In this document: one piece after another, positions 1 to 8,519 of the stretch | How positions within the stretch are numbered: the stretch's first letter is position 1 | How the letters are laid out: every line of letters begins with the position of its first letter | Assembly: GCF_004359215.1 (NCBI RefSeq) | Contig: NC_090616.1 | Location: 2,718,490 to 2,782,489 of the forward strand | Length of the DNA: 64,000 nucleotides | Reading direction: 5' to 3' | Origin: Bremia lactucae | Taxonomy: Eukaryota; Oomycota; Peronosporomycetes; Peronosporales; Peronosporaceae | Made by a program: the position numbers and the translations under genes | Notes under the pieces: generated by a model | What the model was told of the DNA's origin: nothing | The model's input: the letters and a program-made list of their open reading frames with translations, nothing else | The model's database searches: none

Positions 1-393
1 CGGCACGGCCGCTAAGTGAACCATTTTGCCCAAACGGTCAACAAAGACCACTATACCGGAGTTACCGGCTGAATCTTTCGGCAACCGAAAAACAAAATCC
101 ATACTAATGGACTCCCAGCACCTTATGGGGACGGGAAGACTCGCCAGTGGCGCAGCAGCATGTACCGAGGGTTTAACCCGTTGGCACGTTTCGCATGTGC
201 GAACATATGTTCTGAGCCATTTATAAAGTTTGGGCCACCAAAAACTCTGGCTGATAGAGCCGTAGGTCTTTTCTCTACCGAGATGACCACCAAGGACAGT
301 ATCGTGCGCCTCATAGAGGATTTGGTACTTCAAATCCTCATCATAAGGTACAACGACACGCGGAGGGTCCGCGATGTCTAAGCAATAAAGCAA
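1..393 (-). CDS. Gypsy-1 integrase, N-terminal part (left copy, cut by window start)
   Basis: The open minus-strand frame equals 55213-55605 of the right copy. It starts with the pre-integrase segment, then the His/Cys zinc finger (H-D-T-V-L-G-G-H followed by C-E-T-C), and enters the catalytic core with S-M-D-F-V-F carrying the first catalytic Asp. It runs off the window start before the second Asp. The frame is uninterrupted, unlike the RT upstream. Integrase inserts the element cDNA into chromosomes. Confidence 0.85.
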   Translation of the reverse strand, partial: MLYCLDIADPPRVVVPYDEDLKYQILYEAHDTVLGGHLGREKTYGSISQSFWWPKLYKWLRTYVRTCETCQRVKPSVHAAAPLASLPVPIRCWESISMDFVFRLPKDSAGNSGIVVFVDRLGKMVHLAAVP

Positions 394-1100
394 CAGGTCG
401 TTATCGATAGAAATCGATGTAACCTTGCACGCATACGTGCCGGCAATTTAATACCTGAATCAAAGTTATTGAAAGCTCGTAGCAGAGCTACACACTGTTC
501 ATCATTGACGTAAGCCGAACGGATTAATTCAGGAATAGGCGACAAGAGAGTCGTTAAATGAGAAAGCTCATAATCAGGCCTGCGTGATAACGCATCGGAC
601 AAAGCATTTTGCTTGCCGGGTTAATACTTCACCTCGAAGTTGTATTCCTCAAAAAAGGATAGCCGTCGGGTCGTTATCTGTAAGAGATGGGGCGACATAG
701 CCGCCGTGCGTAACGACGCGAGATCTGTATAAATCACAAACGGCTTAGAGCCGAGCAGATAAACTCTTATTTGACGAGAGCATACTATATAGCAAGTAAC
801 TCTTTGTCATGAACTGGTAGTTATTTTCCGCAGCTTTAAGCTGTCTAGACTCGAACGCAATAACACGTTCATGCTCATCAATATCTGTTTGTAACAGAGC
901 ACTGCCAATGGCAACAAACTGATGCGTAATAGACGACACTGAAAGGCCAATTTGGGTTTGGCAGTGCAAGAATCGGGACATGGATAAGACTATCCTTAAC
1001 TGCTCCAAAAGCATTATTTTCGGTGCTAGTCCAGCACCGATCTGTATCCTTTTTAAGGAGATTAGATAATGGCCTAGCCATATCAGCGTAATTTTCGCTG
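394..1100 (-). pseudogene. Gypsy-1 RNase H and connection region (left copy)
   Basis: Minus-strand pieces read as the end of RT (M-A-R-P-L-S-N-L-L-K-K-D near 1080-1045), then an RNase H-like stretch with A-A-E-N-N-Y-Q-F-M near 850-810, and the connection segment with A-L-S-R-R-P-D-Y-E-L near 600-560 before integrase. The family motif is usually A-E-x-N-Y. At least three frame changes or stops interrupt it, so it cannot give an active RNase H. The right copy carries the same lesions. Confidence 0.75.
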
Positions 1101-1108
1101 TATTTGTG

Positions 1109-1890
1109 TCAAAAATTGGCGAGACCCAACCACTTACGCAAATCCTTTTGGTTTTTAGGAACCGGCCAATCTACTATGGCTTTTACCTTAGCGGGATTCG
1201 CTCTAAGGCCTCGCATTTCAATGAAGCATCCTAAAAAAGGAATTTCGTCTGCGCCAAAAATGGATTCAGATGCATTGGCATACAATTTGTTTGTGCGCAT
1301 GCACTCGAGCACTGCTCACAAATGGTCTAAATGGTTTTCCATATCCGACCGACCCTGCTCCGCACGACTAAGGACAAAATTGTCATTGAAATAAGTCTGT
1401 GCATAACCTCGGTGAGGGCAAAACAGTTGCGTCACGAGACGATTAAATATTACCGGGGCGTTGGAAAGCCCTTGTGGCATAATTAGAACATGCCGCTTGG
1501 GGTGCTTACCGCTGTAAGCGGGATATTGCCAGCTTGCTTGAGCAATTGGTAGTAACCACCGACTAAGTCAAATGCACTGTGGATTATTACATACCACATC
1601 TTGGAATTTTTTAATCAAGGAAAAAAAGGGATCCGTAGGATCTTACAGGATCGATGACCCATTTCGCGCACTAAGTGCAGCTTTTGTGTCATCCAGGACA
1701 ACTTCGTCTGGAAGTGACGATGAGTTTAACTCAACCATGGGTCGATTAACTACCATTTCAAATAAGTCACCAGCCTTTCAGGCTCGACCGCACTCATCAA
1801 AAGACATTTCGTCTAGCTATAAAAGAGCATGTAACGAAGGGATTGCCGCAAGGCTAGCTTCCCCTTCAATGTAACCGGTTACACCATTTA
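1109..1890 (-). pseudogene. Gypsy-1 reverse transcriptase (left copy, broken)
   Basis: Going down the minus strand, RT reads from a pre-RT segment near 1870-1680 to the thumb at 1312-1109, with F-L-G-C-F and D-W-P-V-P motifs and L-R-K-W-L-G-L-A-N-F. The catalytic box near 1405-1380 reads Y-F-N-D instead of Y-F-D-D. Stops and frameshifts are numerous. Part of this region (1583 upward) lies in the patch that differs from the right copy. Confidence 0.78.
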
Positions 1891-2403
1891 CAAGCGTATG
1901 TAATTGCTCACTCGTATCACTTTGTGAGGGTATACACGCTTCGTGTCCGCCCTGTCTTGGAGTGGAAACAATACGCCTCTTAGAGGCCGGGACATACACG
2001 TCCCCGAATTTTCCAGCCTGTATTGCTTCAATACAAGACATGGTGTCTAATTTGTCATCCGAGAAGGAGTTAGGTAACTCAACTTCTTATTCAGCGAACG
2101 TTTACGTGTCGCTTCACGTACAGTAGGAGGGTTTGACCCAAAATGCCCTGGCGAACTGCCAATAGTGTCACTATTGACACTCAGTATGGTGCCATCTCGG
2201 CCGACCACACCCGGTGGACTTAGACGTGCCACCCCACGTATCGCAGGGATATTGCATCCTTGAGGTCCTGGCGAACCGTTAACAGTGTCACTACTGACAC
2301 TCAGTATGATGCCACCTCGGCCGACCATACTCGGTGGACTTAGACGTGCCACTCCGCGTATCTCAGCGATATTGCACCCTTGATGATTCGGCCTTAGGCC
2401 AAC
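1583..2403. other. Divergent patch between the two block copies
   Basis: Within these 821 bases the left block differs from 56795-57613 by many substitutions and several small indels, netting 2 bp. The rest of the 8.8-kb pair is almost identical. First difference at 1583 (a versus g), last at 2403 (c versus t). The patch covers the pre-RT segment and most of the PR-RT linker. Gene conversion from another family member, recombination, or a mixed-haplotype assembly would all give this pattern. Confidence 0.9.
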
Positions 2404-2535
2404 AATGCTTTCAGCATTTAGTGAGTCGTTATTATAACGAGTGTCACTCAACGAAGTACGTGCCGTTCCACTTATTTCTGCTGAGTTGGGCTGAGAATTA
2501 ATGTTTTTAACATTAAAGTTTATTAACTCAGCCAT
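2047..2535 (-). CDS. Gypsy-1 PR-RT linker with internal 40-residue repeats (left copy)
   Basis: This 162-codon minus-strand frame lies between protease and RT. I do not recognise a domain. It contains imperfect tandem units of about 40 residues, each with G-C-N-I, I-R-G-V-A-R-L-S-P-P, V-G-R and S-V-x-S-D-T; the DNA period is about 120 bp, best seen around 2180-2380. Ser, Asn, Gly and Pro dominate. A related, diverged fragment lies at 42169-42400. The frame is open here but broken in the right copy, the only marked coding difference between the blocks. Confidence 0.6.
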   Translation of the reverse strand: MAELINFNVKNINSQPNSAEISGTARTSLSDTRYNNDSLNAESIVGLRPNHQGCNIAEIRGVARLSPPSMVGRGGIILSVSSDTVNGSPGPQGCNIPAIRGVARLSPPGVVGRDGTILSVNSDTIGSSPGHFGSNPPTVREATRKRSLNKKLSYLTPSRMTN

Positions 2536-2696
2536 GACAATGTCTAAAACACTGACAGACTCATTTTATGATCCGCGCCAATAGCGCTTATGTTGCCTAG
2601 CAAAGGTGGGTTTATGACTCTCCAAAACTTTTCTAGGAACATTGCGTGTGGCGCCTAAGGTCTAAGACCTCCAATCGATCCATGTCTCATGGTCTT

Positions 2697-2993
2697 CTAA
2701 ACAGGCCAGATGAGATCATATCTCGAATCCAAATCAAGGACGAGACAGCGTTCCATACTGTCAAAGTCCAGAAACTTTATACCTAAGTTCAATGGAGCTT
2801 TGGGAACAGTGACACGAGTTCCAGTCGCTAAGCGAATAGTGATTGTAACACCTTCATGCGCTCTAAGCGCCTCAACGTATTGTTGAATTCCTTCAAGGAA
2901 AAGGCGTCGAGCATAATTGCAAGACGCTCCTGAGTCAATTAAAATTAACCACGGCTTATCAAAGCCCTTTACAGTCGCGTGAGCGACTAGCAA
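2697..2993 (-). CDS. Gypsy-1 aspartic protease domain (left copy)
   Basis: A 98-codon frame contains I-L-I-D-S-G-A-S-C-N-Y, the D-S-G-A active-site signature of retropepsins, followed by a second half with F-L-D-F-D-S and L-V-L-D-L-D-S-R-Y-D-L-I, where the element's G-M-x-W-L would follow. Retroelement proteases cut the Gag-Pol polyprotein as homodimers. No ATG context supports a separate start, so it was part of the polyprotein. Identical at 57907-58203. Confidence 0.85.
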   Translation of the reverse strand: MLVAHATVKGFDKPWLILIDSGASCNYARRLFLEGIQQYVEALRAHEGVTITIRLATGTRVTVPKAPLNLGIKFLDFDSMERCLVLDLDSRYDLIWPV

Positions 2994-3074
2994 GCCAGGT
3001 TTGTACTCTCGCCCCGTGCATTGAGCACCGAGCTAATCGGGGCTAGGTTCTGCTTATTTTCACCTCCTTGAAGT

Positions 3075-4057
3075 TCAACAGAGCCTAGGTCTTCCCCAGT
3101 AGAGCGCCCCGCACCTACTGGATATCGACGAATTCCCGCACCGCACCAGATCTCTGGTATAGGTCGGAGTTGAAGCTCTTTTGAGCTTTACGCGAATTTC
3201 GAAGAGGGCATGGAGGGCGTAAATGTTTCGTGCTTCCGCGCATATAACATCTACGGATGGTCTTATGCTGTTCCACAGCTTGAAGAGCCTCTTCTCCTTC
3301 CTCAACGAGGCTTAAATTCCTTGAGTTCCGCTCTATTAGATAAAACCCATGTGCTCAAAGAGCTTGTTCGGTAAACAGACGTGCAAACGCGAGCAGACTT
3401 AAAGTCGAACTCGACGCGTAGCGCTATGGCAACTGCCTCTTCGAACGTAGCAGGGTGAGATCGGAATTATTTCGTCCGGGCAACGCCCTCATTGAGACCC
3501 CTCATAAAGATGGTCACTACAATTGCTTCTTGTATCGGGTCTTGATGCATAGATGCAATGAGAATTCTCAACTCCTGGACAAAGTCCCGTTAGGGTTCTT
3601 TTACCCTGTCGAGTCACTAGGAGCCGTGCTTGCATGCGAAAAGCCTGATCAGGCGGTGCAAACATGCTCGTCATTTGCTGTTTCAGCGAATCCCATTAGG
3701 GAAAAGCGTCGTTAAAGGATGTGCTGCACGATAGTGCCCACTCCATGGCTCTACCTCCAAGTTTGGAAATGGCCATAGCCACCTTTTACCATTCTGTTAA
3801 GAATAAGGCGGAATCAATGGACATTTCCATCTGCTTAATCCAAAAGGGAGATTTTCTCCCTCTTTTCCCTCAAATGTCTTCACATTCACAATAAGAGGGC
3901 GAGCCCTCGGCTCTGAGTCAGGTACAGAGATGTACCAAGTTGGCATTGATGCCGCTAAGTGGTCCTGTACCTGACCGATCCGGGAGGTTTCGTACCGCAT
4001 GAAGGCTTCAAGCCTTGCATGTAGGACCGCTGGTCCCTGGGAAATAATAAATTCCAC
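3075..4057 (-). pseudogene. Gypsy-1 gag (left copy, frameshifted)
   Basis: The N-terminal frame (4057 downward) has V-Q-D-H-L-A-A-S and [13 protein letters not shown], the usual entry to a Retrotrans_gag domain. After a frameshift near 3850 it continues with W-I-K-Q-M-E-M and A-M-A-I-S-K-L-G-G-R-A-M-E-W-A, then A-P-P-D-Q-A-F-R-M-Q-A-R near 3640. Stops follow, and the C-terminal half to 3075 is scrambled. No zinc knuckle was seen. Gag forms the particle that packages element RNA. Confidence 0.78.
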
Positions 4058-4174
4058 GTGCTCAAGCCCAAATAAGGTTTGAGCTTGTCTTAAGCGGCGC
4101 GTTGCGCTTCTGACAATTCTGGAACCACTTCCATTTTTGTGAGGGTTTAGTCTTGTAAAGACTCAAGCGTAGAT

Positions 4175-4192
4175 TGGCTACGAATGCTACCA
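4175..4192 (-). other. Primer-binding site of Gypsy-1 (left copy)
   Basis: On the minus strand the LTR end (...CTACA) is followed two bases later by TGGTAGCA. The same octamer follows the Gypsy-2, LTR-3 and 28.4-kb LTRs. It resembles a site complementary to the 3' end of an initiator-Met-type tRNA; the tRNA identity is inferred. Confidence 0.6.
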
Positions 4193-4194
4193 GT

Positions 4195-4672
4195 TGTAGC
4201 GGAGCTACCTCGCTCCTAAAGTCAGAGGAAGCCTTTTAGACTCAGAGTCACTTAGTTCTATTAAACTTATGGGTTTAACAACTCAGGGAGTCGTACAAGC
4301 TATTAAAGCTTAAGGAATCCTAGTTCAAAGGATTCAGGGGTTCGTAGAACCAAGTGGCAACTAGTGCCCAAGAGGACGTACCTTAGAAAGTCTTCTATCT
4401 CCTTCAGATATTTGCGCAAGCCTTCGAAAGGCACTAAACGCTTTAAGATCAAAAGGTGAACTGCACTTTTTTTTAATTATTTGAATCTAAAAACCTTATC
4501 CTAGCTAAATTAAAATAGATTTTGGCCGCAAGATTTATATCTGGCGGCGACCACATTTGTTACCCATAATAAATGAGATTTAAGTAACTAACAATTTTAA
4601 AATTAGATAAAAAGATATTTTACGTATACAGTAAATGTTCCACAACAACGGTCCTCCAACCGATGTGTGCCC
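4195..4672 (-). repeat. 5' LTR of Gypsy-1 (left copy)
   Basis: It is homologous to the LTRs at 52633-53118 and 28385-28869. In element orientation it should start TGTAATG and ends GCTCCGCTACA. The first few bases are lost at the junction with Gypsy-2 (4673). It contains the near-palindrome at 4525-4548 with TATAAAT in its centre. Confidence 0.88.
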
Positions 4673-5112
4673 TGTAACGGGGTGTATCGTTACATGAAAT
4701 TAACACTTAGAGGTGGTTAATTAATATATTATCTAAAAAAAGATAATATTTGGAAATGATTACTTCATATTTTAATATTTGGAAAGCTTATCCATTCGTA
4801 GATTATACCATTATATCTACTTGCTCCGCGGTCCAGTCAGCGCTGGACACGGGCAAAGAGAGAGAAAGATAAGACTTTTATTACATGTTTAGTGATAGTA
4901 TATAATTAAGTTAGTAGAAATATATAGAAAAACAGAAGAACTTAATTTTATTAACACGGTTATTTTGTAACCCTCTTTAAAGTAAGTGTTTTAAAGATAG
5001 TCTTCCTCTGCACGTACTAGTGTACGTGAAGTGACGTGAGGCACCACTCGCACTAAGGCAGTGCGAAGTGGACTTGTTCTGAAGCAGTACAAGTCGGCAG
5101 TGCCCCGTTACA
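4673..5112 (+). repeat. 5' LTR of Gypsy-2 (left copy)
   Basis: The LTR starts TGTAACGGGGTGTATCGTTACA, itself an inverted repeat (TGTAACG / CGTTACA), and ends GTGCCCCGTTACA. It aligns over its length with 6314-6750, with substitutions and small indels. Confidence 0.92.
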
Positions 5113-5162
5113 CCTGGTAGCACTTTGTAGTCCGTTCAAGGACCACAATTCCATCATCTCAC

Positions 5163-5960
5163 ATGGACCTGTTAGATGATAATGGTATTACGCATCACGT
5201 TTCGCGTGATAGCTCCTCCTTTCTAAGTGACATAGAAAGGAGTGTGGTCGAACGAATGAGTTCGACCGTAGGAACGATGCCATCTTGGCCATGCTGTCCG
5301 GTTTGGACAGAGATGCCCTCCACTCAGCCATCGCCAAGCTCATACAATATGAACTTGACGACGCGAAGGAGAAGATAGCCTTGCTCAATCAGCAAAGCTC
5401 TTAACAGGCAGAACTGTTGAGGTCACAACAGGTACAGACCCTTGTACATTGGATGACGCACACGCGTCGTCTGGAAACTTTAAAGATTGACATCTCTAAG
5501 TATAGGGGAGTCGAAGAAAACTCTCTCTTGAGATGGTTTGTCGAGTTGTACGATGCCATAAGAGCTCGTCACATCGTCGACGAGCAAATCCAAGTCGCAT
5601 TTGCTTAGTCAAATTTGGCAGATCGTGCCAAAAGTTGGGCACTAGGCCTTAAGTTGTGCGACCCTATGTCTTTGGGTCGCTAGAGGCTTCTAAAGCCCAG
5701 CTCAAACAGACGTTTGAACCGCCTAGGGCTGAGTTCAGAGCTCGATCAGAGTTTCTGAAACTCAAGCAAGGCAAGCGTGATGTTCACTCTTATGGGGTAC
5801 TACTCAGGAGAGCGCAGACGATAAATGTCTCGTCTGCCCCTGACAAGAAGCCGTGGCTTTTGTCCGACGGCTAGTCGAACAGGTGAATCTTTACGGGACC
5901 ATCCGTAAGACCTTGCATGGACACCGTAATCAACGTGTGTTCATGAACTGGGTTGTTCGT
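5163..5960 (+). pseudogene. Gypsy-2 gag (left copy, broken)
   Basis: Successive pieces in changing frames read as one Retrotrans_gag protein. Around 5417-5608 there is L-K-I-D-I-S-K-Y-R-G and L-L-R-W-F-V-E-L-Y-D-A-I-R-A-R; after a stop at 5606-5608 come the expected A-D-R-A-K-S-W-A-L-G-L-K and, at 5656-5874, F-E-P-P-R-A-E-F-R-A-R-S-E-F-L-K-L-K-Q-G-K-R-D-V-H-S-Y. This motif pair is typical of Gypsy gag. A further stop follows at 5872-5874. There is no zinc knuckle or protease downstream. Confidence 0.85.
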
Positions 5961-6080
5961 GATACCACTCGCTAAGAGTCGTATGTGCTAGGACCACAAG
6001 AACTTTATTTTGATGGCTTACGCCATCGTCATCACCACGCACAGGAATAAGTGCGGGTGACGGCACGGTTGACGGTGCTG

Positions 6081-6146
6081 GCTATAGCATGTTTGGTTCC
6101 GACGATGATGAATCGTCCTCATCGTCGGAACCAAACATGCTATAGC
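6081..6146. repeat. Perfect 28-bp inverted repeat with 10-bp spacer (left copy)
   Basis: Arms 6081-6108 and 6119-6146 are exact reverse complements; the loop is 6109-6118. The structure lies inside Gypsy-2 between gag and the purine tract. Repeated at 61291-61356. Confidence 0.95.
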
Positions 6147-6313
6147 GAACGCTATTAGAGCGTCTATTCGATTGAGCCCCCTCATTCGAAGGCTCACAGT
6201 CAGCCGCCTGACGACGCTCAGGCGACTGTTCGCTCTCCTCGACTCGGCCATCTCGTCCGACTCGTATTCATTGTCGACCGCCAAAGAAGTGGCTGCCGTT
6301 TAATGGGGGGTGA

Positions 6314-6750
6314 TGTAACGGGGTGTATCGTTACATTAAATTAACACTTAAAGGTTGTTAGTTGTTGTATTATATAAAAGGTAGATTAAAATTTGGAGAA
6401 TATTACTTTACATAGTAATATTTGAAAAGCTTATGCATTGGTAGATATAGGCCATTATATCTACTTGCTCCGCGGTCCAGTCGGCACTGGACGCGCGCAA
6501 GGAGAGAGACAGATAAGACTTTTCTAAATGTTTTGTGTTTGTATATAATTAAATTAGCAGAAAATAGATAGAAATAGAAGAAATTGAATATATTAAATAC
6601 AGCTTACTTTTAACCCTCTTTAAAGCAAGTGCTCTAAAGAAATTCTTCCTCTGCACGTACTAGTGCACGTGAAGTGACGTGTGGCACCACCCGCACTGAA
6701 GCGAGGTGGACTTGTACTGAAGCAGTACAAGTCGGCAGTGCCCCGTTCCA
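6314..6750 (+). repeat. 3' LTR of Gypsy-2 (left copy)
   Basis: Starts TGTAACGGGGTGTATCG directly after the purine tract and ends CCCCGTTCCA, a one-base change from the 5' LTR end CCCCGTTACA. Confidence 0.92.
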
Positions 6751-6778
6751 CTAAGGGTAACCTTAGTCGTTGGTCTAG

Positions 6779-7150
6779 TTTGACAAACGATCGATATCAT
6801 ATCCCGCTTTTCGACTCATCTAGTCTTTACAAGCCTGTTGAGGGTGAGACGGAATTCTTCATCGATGCCTTTTTCCGGCATCGGTGGTACTCTTCTGAAC
6901 GGACAAAGGATGTCAAACCTTTGTTCCAAGCTTGGACAGAATGTACAAAACACAATTTGTGAGGTCTGAATTGAAAAGCTTAATGACTTCCGTGAACGTT
7001 CGAGAAACGGACCGTAGTCGGTTCACACTATCAATTGCACCGTTTGTCTAGAGAGGCAGGGGGTCCTTGCCTCTCGTGGGGGGGGCTCATGCCCATGCTG
7101 TTTTATGGGTGCAGGTCATGCTGTTTAAAGGGTGCAGGTCATGCTCCTAA
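6779..7150 (+). other. Coding-like stretch upstream of the Gypsy-3 antisense frame (left copy)
   Basis: A plus-strand frame at 6681-6962 carries an acidic and aromatic segment with E-G-E-T-E-F-F-I-D-A-F-F and D-V-K-P-L-F-Q-A-W-T-E-C before a stop. From about 7060 to 7150 the DNA has a short imperfect repeat built on GGGTGCAGGTCATGCT (copies near 7108 and 7129). I recognise no family. It may be the N-terminal part of the antisense gene. Confidence 0.35.
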
Positions 7151-8021
7151 AAAAGCATATTCTCTCAAAGATCCTCAGTGGAGGACTCTCTCTCTTACGA
7201 GATGCGTCAAGGGATTGATAACCTCCAATCCTTTTACGAGCACGGGAAGCGCTTGCTCTCCGATGGACCTTCTGCACAGGAGGATGGGTCTCGCCGTACT
7301 GCAAGACGAGACCCGGAACGTCCAACATCAGTTGGATACAAGGCTTCCAACTATCATGCGAGGGTGGACACCCTCGCCAATGAACATAATAACTCGTTCG
7401 ACCCCCTTTACCTCACGTTGGTTCGAGAAGCTTTCAACAAGAAAACGCTTCACACCACTCGAACCCGTCAGTGGAGGGGGAGAAAAGATCGGGTTCGCCC
7501 CGTTTGTCGAACCCGAATCAACATCGTGATTTGGATCACACCCTTTATTTTTGAGAAGGGACATTGATCACGAGCGATCCCGACGCCGCGAGGTAGCGGT
7601 GACGGTTGATAATGTTTCCGTGACCAGTTGAGATATTTTGCGCAGGTTGCAACTGATCAACTTGCAAACGAAAGGACACATCACTCCTTCAAAAACGAGC
7701 TGGTGGCAGCTCGTCAGAAGATCTCTTCCTTGGAGAAAAGAGTAAATCGTCTGGTTCAAGATAAACGGACTCTGTTCCGAGACAATAAGGCTTTGGCTCA
7801 GAATCATTAGGGTTTGGCGGATGCCCTAGACCGTTCCGGTGTAATCCGGAATCGAAAGAAGCCTCGTACTGATGGCATAGACGAAGACGCCCAACATAAA
7901 TTGTAGGATGCGTACGCATACTACGAGGCAGCTCGATCGTGTACGCGTTGCCTTGTCGATTCAGGACACAAAACGGGCCGATATACCTGGGCAGAAATTT
8001 ATTACTGCCTACATTCCTCAC
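7140..8021 (-). pseudogene. Gypsy-3 integrase C-terminus with GPF motif and chromodomain (left copy)
   Basis: The frame from 8021 down carries K-F-L-P-R-Y-I-G-P-F and T-H-P-T-I-Y-V-G-R-L, the GPF/GPY module that follows the integrase core. After frame changes a chromodomain is read near 7470-7270 with T-S-Y-Y-V-H-W-R-G and P-P-S-H-D-S-W-K-P. Chromodomains of chromoviruses bind modified histones and steer integration. The tail runs to about 7140. Two frameshifts and several stops break it. Confidence 0.78.
7178..7906 (+). pseudogene. Antisense coiled-coil reading frame opposite the Gypsy-3 pol tail (left copy)
   Basis: One plus-strand frame runs 7178-7567, 7628-7810 and on to a stop at 7904-7906, interrupted by a few in-frame stops (7565-7567, two near 7607, 7808-7810). 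The segment 7660-7800 has a heptad-like pattern (K-I-S-S-L-E-K-R-V-N-R-L-V-Q-D) predicting a coiled coil, and 7840-7900 is basic then acidic. It lies exactly opposite the pol tail and chromodomain, as the antisense gene of Gypsy-1 and Gypsy-4 does. I see no sequence identity to that gene, so the match is of position and type. It could be partly a shadow frame of pol. Confidence 0.45.
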
Positions 8022-8486
8022 TACCTTATTGGTAGGTTTACCGTAGACAGTAGGACTGGGTCATCAACACTAAATAAAAGTATGCTTGCTCTTTCATTTT
8101 TGTCAGACTTCCGTTTCTGTCGGTCCACCGCATCAGCGATGAAATCCTGTACAAAACGGACCACTGCTTCTCTAGCCAACAGATAATCACCTGCTGACTC
8201 GGTTTTTGTATTCAGTGCGACCGGCTCGCACTGTGGAGATATCAATCTCTTCACTATTGAAAATATCATCGTTCTCATCAATAATATTGTTTTCGATACT
8301 GAGTCTTTCAGCATCGTTGTCTAAGTCAGAAATAGTATTATTGTTATTACTGAGTTTGTCCACTTCAATGTTAATTGAATCAACATTGGTATCCTTTGCA
8401 TTGAACTTGCTCGCGCGTGATGAGCAAGAGCTAGAAGATTCTTTGCTCGAGCGAATCCCTCCCCCTTGAATAATAGTCACTCTCAA
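8021..8486 (-). pseudogene. Asn/Asp/Ser-rich spacer between integrase core and GPF motif (Gypsy-3, left copy)
   Basis: Two overlapping minus frames (8486-8187 and 8314-8021) read as a low-complexity segment rich in Asn, Asp, Ser and Ile, then R-E-A-V-V-R-F-V-Q-D-F-I and V-D-D-P-V-L-L-S-T-V-N-L-P-I-R. The latter is the usual entry to the GPF domain in Gypsy pol. The two block copies differ here by two substitutions (8361, 8413). Confidence 0.6.
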
Positions 8487-8519
8487 GCAAGGTGGGTATA
8501 CGTGGGTGGCGCAAGCTAT

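Larger units (their letters stand above)
1..4672 (-). mobile_element. Gypsy-1, left copy, 3' part outside the window
   Basis: This minus-strand Ty3/Gypsy element reads from its 5' LTR (4195-4672) through gag, protease, linker, RT and RNase H into integrase, which is cut by the window start. It is nearly identical to 55213-59882 of the complete right copy. Coding regions are broken by stops and frameshifts except the protease frame, the linker frame and the integrase core. Confidence 0.9.
4673..6750 (+). mobile_element. Gypsy-2: short gag-only LTR element (left copy)
   Basis: Two direct LTRs (4673-5112, 6314-6750) enclose 1201 bp. A TGGTAGCAC primer site follows the first LTR at 5115. A purine tract, TAATGGGGGGTGA (6301-6313), precedes the second LTR. 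The interior has only gag remnants; no protease, RT or integrase. It abuts the Gypsy-1 LTR, and I found no convincing target-site duplication. Such an element would depend on enzymes made elsewhere. Identical copy at 59883-61960. Confidence 0.9.
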
